A stretch of DNA of 11,269 nt, taken from positions 1 through 11,269 of the forward strand of contig CADEEU010000084.1 in the NCBI GenBank assembly GCA_902826385.1, in the 5' to 3' direction. Position numbers and translations under genes: made by a program. The notes below the pieces were generated by a model, which was not told the DNA's origin, made no database searches, and was given only the letters and a program-made list of their open reading frames with translations. This document shows positions 1-6,637 of this stretch, piece after piece (positions within the stretch are counted from its first letter, which is position 1; each line of letters starts with the position of its first letter). Source of the stretch: an uncultured Acidobacteriota bacterium. GTDB taxonomy: Bacteria; Acidobacteriota; Blastocatellia; Pyrinomonadales; Pyrinomonadaceae.

Positions 1-221
1 CCGTCCAGAATTCCTCTCGCAACGTGGACGATATCTGAGCTGGCAAACCCTCTTTTCTGCATCTGCGACAGGACGTGATAGGCGATTATCGGAGCTTCGG
101 AATAAACATACCGCACTGCGTCTTTGGCAATTTCCGCGGTGCGAATCGAGTCCATCATCCCAAAAATGCCGCCCGAATAATGTTTGTTGATTATCGCGTT
201 AGCAGTAATGATAGGGTTCAT
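1..221 (-). CDS. Hypothetical protein, N-terminal part, cut by left window edge
   Basis: An open frame runs from an ATG at 221 to the left edge without a stop, giving 73 full codons. It starts MNPIITANAI and the visible part ends near HVARGILD. A strong AGGAGG lies 12 nt upstream (234-239), which supports both the frame and the start. The peptide is mixed polar and hydrophobic, with no signal peptide, no clear membrane segment and no cysteine motif. The stretch from about residue 27 to 73 (RTAEIAKDAVRYVYSEAP and onward) looks helical and amphipathic. I do not recognise the family. It lies 167 bp downstream of the ppsA stop on the same strand, with an inverted repeat between them, so it may be a separate transcription unit. 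The real length is unknown because the C-terminus is outside the window. Confidence 0.72.
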   Translation of the reverse strand, partial: MNPIITANAIINKHYSGGIFGMMDSIRTAEIAKDAVRYVYSEAPIIAYHVLSQMQKRGFASSDIVHVARGILD

Positions 222-233
222 GTGAAAGAAGCG

Positions 234-239
234 CCTCCT
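234..239 (-). promoter_or_regulatory. Shine-Dalgarno AGGAGG of the left-edge hypothetical gene
   Basis: A perfect AGGAGG on the minus strand ends 12 nt before the ATG at 221. The spacing is longer than the usual 5-9 nt, but this is one of only two perfect AGGAGG sites noticed in front of genes in the window. It is the main argument that the edge frame is a real gene. Confidence 0.6.
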
Positions 240-295
240 GTAGAGCCTATGCCACTTTAAAGTTGTTTCGTAATTCGCAGTAGCTGAACGGGCGA

Positions 296-367
296 ATTCT
301 TCCTTTGCGTGCTTTGCGAGCTCCACGTGAAATCTCTTTTCTCACGCGAAGCTCGCAAAGGAAGAAT
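296..367. repeat. Intergenic inverted repeat with 9-nt tandem units
   Basis: The outer arms are a perfect 14-bp inverted repeat (296-309 against 354-367, ATTCTTCCTTTGCG). Inside, the left arm has a 9-nt near-tandem, CTTTGCGTG then CTTTGCGAG (303-320), followed by CTCCACGTG. The right arm, read on the other strand, has only CTTTGCGAG then CTTCGCGTG. If one left-arm unit is looped out, the two arms pair almost throughout around a short A/T-rich centre. The element lies between the ppsA stop and the next minus-strand gene. It could act as a transcript-end stabiliser or weak terminator, but no clear T-run follows. It resembles a small dispersed palindromic element. Confidence 0.75.
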
Positions 368-388
368 CAACATTCTGATTTAAGGATA

Positions 389-2809
389 CTAAACCGCCGT
401 AACATTCTTCAACGATTTTTCCGTCTCCAATATATGATGCGTGGTTTGGATGACAGTGTCGGGGTTAAGTGAGATCGAGTTGATGCCGCGTTTGACCAGA
501 AATTCGGCGAATTCGGGGTAATCGGACGGGGCCTGGCCGCAGATTCCGATCTTTTTGCCTTTTCTAATCGCGGCTTCGATAGCGAGGGCGACCATTTTCT
601 CGACCGCGCCGTTTCGCTCGTCAAAAAGATGAGCGACCATTTCGGAATCGCGGTCGAGCCCGAGGGCGAGTTGCGTAAGATCGTTCGAGCCGATCGAGTA
701 GCCGTCGAAAATCTCCAGAAATTCGTCGGCAAAAACCACATTTGCCGGCAGCTCGCACATAGCGTAAATTTCCAGGCCGTTTTCGCCCTGCACCAAACCG
801 TGTTCGGCCATTAGCGCGATCACTTTCTCGCCTTCCTCGACGGTGCGGCAGAACGGGATCATCGGCGTAACGTTGGTCAGGCCCATGTCTTCGCGGACAC
901 GCTGAAGCGCAAGGCATTCGAGCTTGAACCCGGCCCGGTAACGGTCGTCGTAATAACGCGACGCACCGCGAAAACCGATCATCGGATTTTCTTCGTGCGG
1001 CTCATATTCCTCGCCGCCGATTAGCCGTGCGTATTCGTTCGATTTGAAATCGGACATTCGCACGATCACCGGCTTTGGATAAAACGCTGCGGCGATACGT
1101 CCGACGCCTTCGGCCAAAGAACGGACAAAAAACTCTTTCGGGTCTTCCTCCAGAATCCGCTGTGCGATCTCGTCGATGTCGGCCTTTTTCTTGAGGTTCG
1201 GATAATTGACCAGCGCCATCGGATGAATGCCGATGTGGTTGTTGATGATGAATTCGAGACGCGCCAAACCGACGCCGTCATTCGGCATTCGCGAGACGGC
1301 GAACGCGTGGTCGGGGTCACCGACGTTCATCATAACGGCTGTTTTGGGACGCTCCTGGTCGGTGATCTCGTGCCTGTCTATTTCGAAGGCGATCTTACCG
1401 AAATAAATGTTTCCGCGGTCGCCCTCGGCGCAAGAAACGGTGATGTCCATGCCGCTTTTCACTTTTTCGGTCGCGTCCCCGCTGCCGACAATACACGGAA
1501 TGCCGAGCTCACGGCTGATGATAGCGCTGTGACACGTGCGGCCGCCGCGGTTGGTGACGATTGCCGAGGCACGTTTCATTATCGGCTCCCATGCCGGATC
1601 GGTCATCGCCGTGACAAGTATTTCGCCTTCTTTAAATGTGTTCAGCTTCGCCGGGTCGAGCAGTACGTGAGCCTTTCCCGAACCGATCCTTTCGCCGACC
1701 GCAACACCTGTGGCAAGCGGTGCGCCATGATCGCCGGTAAGACTATATTTTTCGATAAAATTCTGGTCTTTTTGCGCGTGGACGGTTTCGGGCCGCGCTT
1801 GCAGAATGAACAGCTTGCCGGTGATGCCGTCCTTTGCCCACTCGATATCCATCGGCTGATGATGACCGGCCAATTTTGAATAATGGTCCTCGATCGCACA
1901 CGCCCACTGTGCAAGCTGCAGCACCTCGAATCCGGCCAGGCACATTCGGTTGCGCTGAGTATCGACCACATCGCGTACCTGCGTGCCGGTGCCGTCATCG
2001 GCAAAGACCATCTTTACTTCTTTGACGCCGAGTTTTCGGGTGACTATCGGGCGGAAACCGAGTTTTAATGTCGGTTTGTAAATGATCCACTCGTCGGGCG
2101 TCGCCATTCCCTGCACGACCGCTTCGCCTAAACCCCAGGCTCCGTTGATAACGACGGCTTCGCGAAATCCGCTTTCGGTGTCGAGCGTGAACATCACACC
2201 TGAGCAAGCTATATCGGACCGCACCATCGGCTGGATTCCGATCGAAAGAGCGACGTCGAAATGATCGAAGCCTTTGACGGTGCGATATGAAATTGCACGG
2301 TCGGTCCAAAGCGATGCGTAGCATTGATGACAGGCTTCGATCAGTTTTTGCTCGCCGCGGACGTTAAGAATCGTGTCCTGCTGGCCGGCAAAGGACGCAT
2401 CGGGCAGGTCTTCGGCCGTGGCGGACGAACGCACCGCGACCTCGAACATTCTTTTGCCGATACGATCGCCCAAGGATTTGTATGCACCATGAATCGCCGA
2501 TTCAACCTCGCCCGGAAACGGCGTTTCGAGCATGAGGTTTCGTGCCTCGTTTCCGACGCGGGCAAGCTCGTCAAGATCATTTACGTCTAAACCTTTGAGA
2601 AGTTTCTGCAGCTTTTTGCGCAGGCCGTCCGTCTCAAGCAGCAGCTCATAAGCATGACTGGTCGTCGAAAAACCATCGACCGCCCGCACGCCCTGCGTCG
2701 TCAGCTCGCGAAACATCTCGCCAAGCGACGCGCCCTTCCCGCCGACAAGTGCGACATCACCGTTGCCAACCTGGCTGAAGTCGAGAACGTATGGTTTTCC
2801 GTTATTCAT
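389..2809 (-). CDS. ppsA: Phosphoenolpyruvate synthase (pyruvate, water dikinase)
   Basis: This cytosolic enzyme converts pyruvate, ATP and water to PEP, AMP and phosphate, the entry step of gluconeogenesis from pyruvate or lactate. The 806 residues match the family length (E. coli PpsA has 792). Residues 1-345 form the ATP-grasp nucleotide-binding domain: GGKGASLGEM near 23-32, RSSATAEDLPDASFAGQQ near 127-144, and the DIEWAKDG...LQARPET end at 321-342. The swivelling phosphohistidine domain carries GGRTCHSAIISRELGIP at 422-438, with the phospho-accepting His427. The C-terminal PEP/pyruvate TIM-barrel has GFRGASRY (612-619), SIGSNDLTQLALGLDRDS (705-722) and GICGQAPSD (755-763), with the expected catalytic Cys757. 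All key residues are present, so it should be active. The start has only a weak AGG 4 nt upstream. The leader contains an unusual hairpin cluster (2824-2984), and the upstream co-directional gene is a radical SAM protein 200 bp away. Confidence 0.97.
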   Translation of the reverse strand: MNNGKPYVLDFSQVGNGDVALVGGKGASLGEMFRELTTQGVRAVDGFSTTSHAYELLLETDGLRKKLQKLLKGLDVNDLDELARVGNEARNLMLETPFPGEVESAIHGAYKSLGDRIGKRMFEVAVRSSATAEDLPDASFAGQQDTILNVRGEQKLIEACHQCYASLWTDRAISYRTVKGFDHFDVALSIGIQPMVRSDIACSGVMFTLDTESGFREAVVINGAWGLGEAVVQGMATPDEWIIYKPTLKLGFRPIVTRKLGVKEVKMVFADDGTGTQVRDVVDTQRNRMCLAGFEVLQLAQWACAIEDHYSKLAGHHQPMDIEWAKDGITGKLFILQARPETVHAQKDQNFIEKYSLTGDHGAPLATGVAVGERIGSGKAHVLLDPAKLNTFKEGEILVTAMTDPAWEPIMKRASAIVTNRGGRTCHSAIISRELGIPCIVGSGDATEKVKSGMDITVSCAEGDRGNIYFGKIAFEIDRHEITDQERPKTAVMMNVGDPDHAFAVSRMPNDGVGLARLEFIINNHIGIHPMALVNYPNLKKKADIDEIAQRILEEDPKEFFVRSLAEGVGRIAAAFYPKPVIVRMSDFKSNEYARLIGGEEYEPHEENPMIGFRGASRYYDDRYRAGFKLECLALQRVREDMGLTNVTPMIPFCRTVEEGEKVIALMAEHGLVQGENGLEIYAMCELPANVVFADEFLEIFDGYSIGSNDLTQLALGLDRDSEMVAHLFDERNGAVEKMVALAIEAAIRKGKKIGICGQAPSDYPEFAEFLVKRGINSISLNPDTVIQTTHHILETEKSLKNVTAV

Positions 2810-2823
2810 TTTGCCTGGTCACA

Positions 2824-2984
2824 GCGGCTTTGCCGCCCGATGTGCGGAAAAGCTCTGCTTTTCCGACACGTTTCCTAAATTTCCGCGGCTATGCCGCCGG
2901 TTTTACGCTACGACAGAAAACGGCGGCGCTGCCGCACCGACCGTGGGGAGGTCTGCGAAAAAGCATAGCTTTTCCGCACATCGG
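2824..2984. repeat. Cluster of triloop hairpins within an inverted repeat, upstream of ppsA
   Basis: Five compact hairpins, each with a 3-nt loop, lie in 160 bp. Three are GCGGC-NNN-GCCGC (2824-2836, 2885-2897, 2923-2935; loops TTT, TAT, GCT). Two have GC-AAAA type stems: 2845-2865 is a perfect 9-bp stem with loop TCT, and 2954-2978 is an 11-bp stem with one mismatch and loop ATA. The two long hairpins also sit in an 18-bp perfect inverted repeat, CCGATGTGCGGAAAAGCT at 2837-2854 against 2967-2984. The cluster fills the space between the radical SAM stop and the ppsA start, with the nearest hairpin 14 nt before the ppsA ATG. It could be a repetitive palindromic element, a transcript-processing or attenuation region for ppsA, or the terminator of the upstream gene. 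I cannot tell these apart from sequence alone. Confidence 0.8.
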
Positions 2985-3009
2985 TAGGCACAGCCCAAAA
3001 CCGGAGAAA

Positions 3010-4791
3010 TCATCCGACCGCCACAGCGGCGGCATTTGCAGAATACTCTGCCGGCAGGCCGCCATTATCCGCTCGCATGTATTTCAACTGATTCGGCTTT
3101 AGCGTCGCGATCAACTCTTCGCGATTCAGTGTCTCGATCGGCTTTCCGGGATATATCTTGCCCATCTTCGCCAGCCGCTTTTCGCTCAAGGCGCCCGAAA
3201 ACATCAGCAGCGGATAGGTAAAGTTCGGGCCGTTCAGCTTTCGCAGCTTGTACAGCCACATACCGATCGAACCAAGCCGCCACGCCGTTGGGCCCCACCA
3301 ACTGTATTGGCCGGGGCGGAGGTTCATCTTCCAGCACTTCATCATCAACTGCCATTGCAGCGGCGTGAGCTGCTTTGTCTGCGTAACGCCTTTTTCCATT
3401 TCCATCCGCGTGTCATGCAGCGGCGTGAAAATGGACGGGATGAGAAACGCAAAAAGACCGCGGCGTTCCATCTCGTAGATCAGGTCGAGCGTCGCCATGT
3501 TGTCTTCGTCGGTTTCGTCCGGGTTGCCGACGATAAGCGTCATCGCAGGGAACCAGTTGTTTTCGTTCAAGACGCGCAAACCTTCGAGCACCACGCTCGG
3601 CCAGTGTTCGATCGAAAATGGCACGCCCTTGCTCGCCATCACTTTCTTCGCCATCTTGACCGAGCCGGTTTCCAGTCCGATCAGCGGTGCAAGCGCCTTC
3701 TTTTCCGGATGCGAGCTAAGGTAAGGAAAATGTATCGGGCTTTTCGGCAGCAGGAGGCGCGAGAGCTCTTTTATCAAAATTGGATCGACAACCGCCGGTG
3801 CGATGGTCGAATGGCTGAGCACGTGCTGTTCAACGCCGGGTGTATTTACGATGTCGCCGTACAGGTCGAGCAATGCCTCGCGGTTCGGGAAATAAAACGG
3901 AGTGTCGGTGTGCACCTGGCCCCAGATAAACATGTCCTCGGTGGCGAGCGAGATCTGCTTGTTCCCCTCGCGCACGTTCGCGCGGACGGCGTCCATGATC
4001 TTGTCTTTCGGCAGATCGATCTGCGGATTCAGATCAGGTACGCAGAACTTGCATCGGCGGCCGCAGCCGGTGGTCATCTCGACCACGCCGAACGTCGTTC
4101 GCGTGTCCGGGAACATAATCGCGTCGCGTTCTTTCGGATGAACGACCGTGATCTCTTTCGGCAGATCTTCGCCCGCGACCGCCTTTGCAAATAAATCCAA
4201 TGTGTCCTGCGATTCGCTGCGACCCTCGACCACGCAGTCGATGCCGAGCTCTTCGTACATGTTCGTTTGGATGATCTGCCATCCGCCCGAGCCGCCGACG
4301 ATGACCTTGAAATTTTCGCGGTGCGGATTGTTTTTGATCTGCGCGAAAAGCTCACGCGAATAGTGCGAGTTGATCGGCATCTTCGATGAGCCGAAGATCG
4401 AAGTATAGACGCCCGCGGCGAAAGTTACGCCCAGCGGGTTATGCGTCGAAACCGCCACAACCCGCGTTCGCGGGCCGATGAATTTCTCTAGGTCTTCGGG
4501 AAAACACGAGACGATATCGTCTTTCGCGTAGGCCCGTTCGAGCGACTTTTCAACCAATCGGACACCGGCCGGCATATACTTGGCCGAGCCGTCTTCGTAC
4601 CTTTCCACGTTCCGCCATTCCGGATATTTGCGGTTAAGGATTCCCTCTAACCAAATGGGCAGCGACGCCATTGCCATTTGTATAAAATAACCGGCATGAT
4701 CGATGGCTTCCGTCAGCGGTGCGGTGAGGACGATCAGCTTACCTTGGTTGTCGGCTGTTGCGACGCGATGTGAGCCGTTTAGTTTTGACAT
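3010..4791 (-). CDS. B12-binding-type radical SAM protein of unknown substrate
   Basis: The 593 residues have the cobalamin-dependent radical SAM layout. The N-terminal Rossmann-like part (about 20-210) includes VVAVSTHNPLG (111-121), the glycine-rich IVGGSGGWQI (164-173) and DCVVEGRSE (185-193). The equivalent positions in B12-binding radical SAM proteins read GG and GEGE. The radical SAM core (about 234-460) has TTGCGRRCKFC (240-250), giving Cys243, Cys247 and Cys250 in CX3CX2C for the [4Fe-4S] cluster, then GLETGS (372-377) and IVGNPDETDED (420-430). The C-terminal 130 residues are specific to this subfamily and rich in Trp and Lys. There is no classical DxHxxG cobalamin motif; His117 is the nearest candidate. 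Such proteins are methylases or ring/lipid-modifying enzymes, but the substrate cannot be inferred here. The gene lies between a VOC protein (95 bp upstream) and ppsA. A strong AGGAGG is misplaced 27 nt before the ATG, so the start is less certain than the frame. Confidence 0.88.
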   Translation of the reverse strand: MSKLNGSHRVATADNQGKLIVLTAPLTEAIDHAGYFIQMAMASLPIWLEGILNRKYPEWRNVERYEDGSAKYMPAGVRLVEKSLERAYAKDDIVSCFPEDLEKFIGPRTRVVAVSTHNPLGVTFAAGVYTSIFGSSKMPINSHYSRELFAQIKNNPHRENFKVIVGGSGGWQIIQTNMYEELGIDCVVEGRSESQDTLDLFAKAVAGEDLPKEITVVHPKERDAIMFPDTRTTFGVVEMTTGCGRRCKFCVPDLNPQIDLPKDKIMDAVRANVREGNKQISLATEDMFIWGQVHTDTPFYFPNREALLDLYGDIVNTPGVEQHVLSHSTIAPAVVDPILIKELSRLLLPKSPIHFPYLSSHPEKKALAPLIGLETGSVKMAKKVMASKGVPFSIEHWPSVVLEGLRVLNENNWFPAMTLIVGNPDETDEDNMATLDLIYEMERRGLFAFLIPSIFTPLHDTRMEMEKGVTQTKQLTPLQWQLMMKCWKMNLRPGQYSWWGPTAWRLGSIGMWLYKLRKLNGPNFTYPLLMFSGALSEKRLAKMGKIYPGKPIETLNREELIATLKPNQLKYMRADNGGLPAEYSANAAAVAVG

Positions 4792-4818
4792 AACTTCTTT
4801 AATGCTAGCGTTGTTAGT

Positions 4819-4824
4819 CCTCCT
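4819..4824 (-). promoter_or_regulatory. AGGAGG 27 nt upstream of the radical SAM start
   Basis: A perfect Shine-Dalgarno core lies 27 nt before the annotated ATG (4791). The frame from here to the ATG is open, but the only rare start codon close by in frame is ATT (4803-4801), 15 nt from the motif. Immediately before the ATG there is only a weak AAGAAG. Either the leader folds to bring the motif closer, the start is non-standard, or the motif is chance. Confidence 0.35.
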
Positions 4825-4886
4825 TTGCGGATCGTATCAGTCAAACGATTCTTAGTTACATTTATTGTTGCACTTTTTGGCGGTGA

Positions 4887-5237
4887 TCACTGCATACCGC
4901 GCGACGAGATTTGAAACCGGTGGCCGTCCGGATCGCTGCCGTCGCAAAATTCAATCCCGCCGTACTCATAAATCTCCGTCATCTCGATACCGAGCGACTC
5001 AAGCCTCGCTTTCTCGCCGGCCACATCATTCGTGCCGAAAACCAGCTTCACGCCGTCGTCGGTCGACCCATCGACATCAAAACCGAGCTTGTGAAAGGCT
5101 ATGGTGCAACTTCCGGCATTAACCTCGGTCCATCCTTCGTCGAATTCGCCGACCATCGTCAGGCCGAAAGTGGACGTATAAAAATCGACGATTCGGCGGA
5201 CGTCGCCCGTGAAAATAATGACGCGTGACAGGTCCAT
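4887..5237 (-). CDS. VOC (glyoxalase/bleomycin-resistance fold) family protein
   Basis: A 116-residue protein of single-domain VOC length. It opens with SRVIIFTGDVRRIVDFYTSTFGL (4-26), the usual first strand and helix where a protein of this fold pairs 'xxFYxxxLG'. It continues with an internal strand TIAFHKLG (45-52), the second repeat KLVFGTNDVAGEKARLESLG (64-83), and the diagnostic C-terminal DPDGHRFQI (102-110). VOC proteins include glyoxalase I, dioxygenases and antibiotic-binding proteins. Many small ones like this remain unassigned, so no substrate is proposed. His49 and Glu96 are possible metal ligands by position, but I cannot confirm that. No strong ribosome site precedes the ATG. 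The gene follows glpX on the same strand after 147 bp containing an inverted repeat, and precedes the radical SAM gene. Confidence 0.85.
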   Translation of the reverse strand: MDLSRVIIFTGDVRRIVDFYTSTFGLTMVGEFDEGWTEVNAGSCTIAFHKLGFDVDGSTDDGVKLVFGTNDVAGEKARLESLGIEMTEIYEYGGIEFCDGSDPDGHRFQISSRGMQ

Positions 5238-5277
5238 AGTCCCACACCGAAGCTCTCGATCTAAATATTTTAGTTTC

Positions 5278-5350
5278 TTCAGTGTTAAGTGGAAAGTGAC
5301 AGGAGATCAGTCTAAGACTTGTCACTTTCCACTAATCACTATTCACTGAA
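5278..5350. repeat. Intergenic inverted repeat with 7-nt (heptad) tandem units
   Basis: A perfect 14-bp inverted repeat, AGTGGAAAGTGACA (5288-5301 against 5320-5333), is extended outward by TTCAGTG (5278-5284) against CACTGAA (5344-5350). The right arm is a run of degenerate heptads with CACT at the same place in each: TCACTTT, CCACTAA, TCACTAT, TCACTGA (5322-5349). The left arm contains only three corresponding units, so the palindrome is asymmetric by one repeat unit. It sits between glpX and the VOC gene and contains no gene. There is no T-run of the kind expected for an intrinsic terminator in the glpX direction. Confidence 0.75.
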
Positions 5351-5384
5351 AAAACCATCTTTCATCTCTCGCTTTTAATGCAAG

Positions 5385-6428
5385 TTAGAACCTGATAACA
5401 GCATCCGGCCCGCCTTCGACATGGACGGTATCCACAAACCTGATGCTCTTGGAATCGGTCGTCATGACCACAGAATGCGTCCGTTTTCCGGCACCAAAGA
5501 AACGCACGCCGCGAAGCAACGCACCATCGGTTACGCCCGTTGCGGCGAAAATCACTCTTTTTCCCGGAGCAAGATCGTTTGTATCGTAAATTTTTTCAGG
5601 ATCGCTGATTCCCATGTCTTTCAGGCGCTCTTTTACCTGTTCGGCCGGCGGCACCTTGGATTTATCTACTCCAAGACGTTCGGGGTCGAAAATAAGTTTC
5701 GCCTGTATCTCGCCGTTCAGGCACTTCATTGCCGCTGCGGTTATAACCCCTTCGGGCGCGCCGCCTATTCCCATCAGGGCGTGGATATTCGTTCCGGCGA
5801 CCGCCGCCGAGATGCCGGCCGAAAGGTCGCCATCGGATATAAGCCTAATGCGTGCACCGGTTGCACGGACATCGGCGATAAGCTGTTTGTGCCGCGAGCG
5901 GTCGAGGCAGATCACTGTCAGGTCGTCCACATCACGGCCGAGCCGACGGGCGATGTTTTTTAAATTCTCGGCGACAGGAGCTTCGATATCGACCGCGCCG
6001 CGGCTGGACGGGCCGACGACGATCTTGTCCATATAGATGTCCGGTGCGTTCAGAAGACCGCCGCGTTCGGCTGCGGCCAGCACGGCGATTGCGTTGTTGG
6101 CACCGAGGGCGCAGAGGTTTGTGCCTTCCAGCGGATCTACCGCGATGTCAACCTCGGGAAATTCGCTTCGCGCTTCTTCTGAAAAGTTGCCTCCGCCGAC
6201 CTCTTCGCCTATGTACAGCATCGGGGCCTCGTCACGCTCGCCTTCGCCGATAACGATGCGGCCGCGCATCGGCACCGAGTCCATTACCTCGCGCATCGCC
6301 TCGACTGCGACGTGGTCTGAATGCTTGCGGTCGCCCTGGCCCATCGTCTTTGCGGATTCGATCGCCGCCGCCTCGGTCACCCGCAGAAAATCGAGAGATA
6401 ATTCGCGGTCCGCTTTTGTGTCTTTCAT
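5385..6428 (-). CDS. glpX: Class II fructose-1,6-bisphosphatase (GlpX)
   Basis: This cytosolic metal-dependent phosphatase removes the C1 phosphate of fructose-1,6-bisphosphate, the committed step of gluconeogenesis; some relatives also act on sedoheptulose-1,7-bisphosphate. The 347 residues are a normal GlpX length. The metal and substrate motifs are intact: GQGDRKHSD (30-38, Asp33), IVIGEGERDEAPMLYIGE (58-75), VDPLEGT (97-103) and GIGGAPEGV (220-228). SARs of the fold such as FAATGVTDGALL (294-305) also match. An AAGGAA Shine-Dalgarno lies 6 nt before the ATG (6435-6440), making the start secure. A candidate promoter lies in the 209-bp region shared with the divergent fdxA. With ppsA on the same strand, it suggests carbon flow toward sugars in this organism. 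Confidence 0.97.
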   Translation of the reverse strand: MKDTKADRELSLDFLRVTEAAAIESAKTMGQGDRKHSDHVAVEAMREVMDSVPMRGRIVIGEGERDEAPMLYIGEEVGGGNFSEEARSEFPEVDIAVDPLEGTNLCALGANNAIAVLAAAERGGLLNAPDIYMDKIVVGPSSRGAVDIEAPVAENLKNIARRLGRDVDDLTVICLDRSRHKQLIADVRATGARIRLISDGDLSAGISAAVAGTNIHALMGIGGAPEGVITAAAMKCLNGEIQAKLIFDPERLGVDKSKVPPAEQVKERLKDMGISDPEKIYDTNDLAPGKRVIFAATGVTDGALLRGVRFFGAGKRTHSVVMTTDSKSIRFVDTVHVEGGPDAVIRF

Positions 6429-6434
6429 CAGTGT

Positions 6435-6440
6435 TTCCTT
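6435..6440 (-). promoter_or_regulatory. Shine-Dalgarno AAGGAA of glpX
   Basis: AAGGAA on the minus strand, 6 nt before the glpX ATG. Spacing is ideal and it fixes the glpX start. Confidence 0.65.
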
Positions 6441-6476
6441 AATTTAACGAAGCTTTTGAGATTTGGTAATGCTGGC

Positions 6477-6507
6477 ATTCTAACACTTGTGCAACCCGAT
6501 TTGACAA
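6477..6507 (-). promoter_or_regulatory. Candidate sigma-70-type promoter of glpX
   Basis: On the minus strand, TAGAAT (6482-6477) is one base from TATAAT and is preceded by TGT, giving an extended -10 (TGTTAGAAT). TTGTCA (6507-6502) is a -35-like hexamer at a 19-nt spacing, longer than the optimum of 17; an extended -10 can tolerate that. The predicted leader is about 45 nt. This is inference only. Confidence 0.4.
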
Positions 6508-6527
6508 GTTATCCTTATGGATATTAC
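6501..6527 (+). promoter_or_regulatory. Candidate promoter of fdxA
   Basis: TTGACA at 6501-6506 is a perfect -35 consensus. The best -10-like hexamer is TATTAC at 6522-6527, at a short 15-nt spacing; at 17 nt only TTACGG is found. The -35 overlaps the -35-like hexamer of the divergent glpX candidate. The leader to fdxA would be about 105 nt. Confidence 0.35.
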
Positions 6528-6618
6528 GGTTTTAGTTTGTCGATTCGGAACCGAGTAATTCTTTCGCTTCCGGCCGTACAAAAGCGCGAGTCGCCGAAGC
6601 CTGCGGTCGTGCCCAAAC

Positions 6619-6624
6619 AGGAGA
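6619..6624 (+). promoter_or_regulatory. Shine-Dalgarno AGGAGA of fdxA
   Basis: AGGAGA lies 13 nt before the fdxA ATG. The spacing is long, as it is for the left-edge gene, but no closer motif is seen. Confidence 0.45.
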
Positions 6625-6637
6625 ATATTTTGTCCCG

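Noticed and set aside
296..367. CRISPR array
   Set aside because: Repeats are 9 nt, adjacent and inverted, with no spacers of regular length and no cas genes nearby.
1223..1879. 218-residue plus-strand frame inside ppsA
   Set aside because: It lies wholly antisense to a gene with complete catalytic motifs, and its composition (rich in Arg, Ala, Asp, Val with no domain pattern) is that of a complementary-strand shadow.
2654..3102. Plus-strand frames of 74 and 103 residues across the ppsA leader
   Set aside because: They read through the hairpin cluster, giving peptides that merely translate the palindromes (for example GFAARCAEKLCFSD).
3307..4194. 295-residue plus-strand frame inside the radical SAM gene
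   Set aside because: Antisense to a clear radical SAM protein; no recognisable motif and no ribosome site. Long antisense frames are expected from the codon bias here.
4883..4890. 8-nt palindrome GTGATCAC over the VOC stop codon
   Set aside because: Too short and too common to carry meaning.
5278..5350. Rho-independent terminator for glpX
   Set aside because: The stem is strong but no T-run follows on the minus strand, and the arms are built from heptads, unlike an ordinary terminator.
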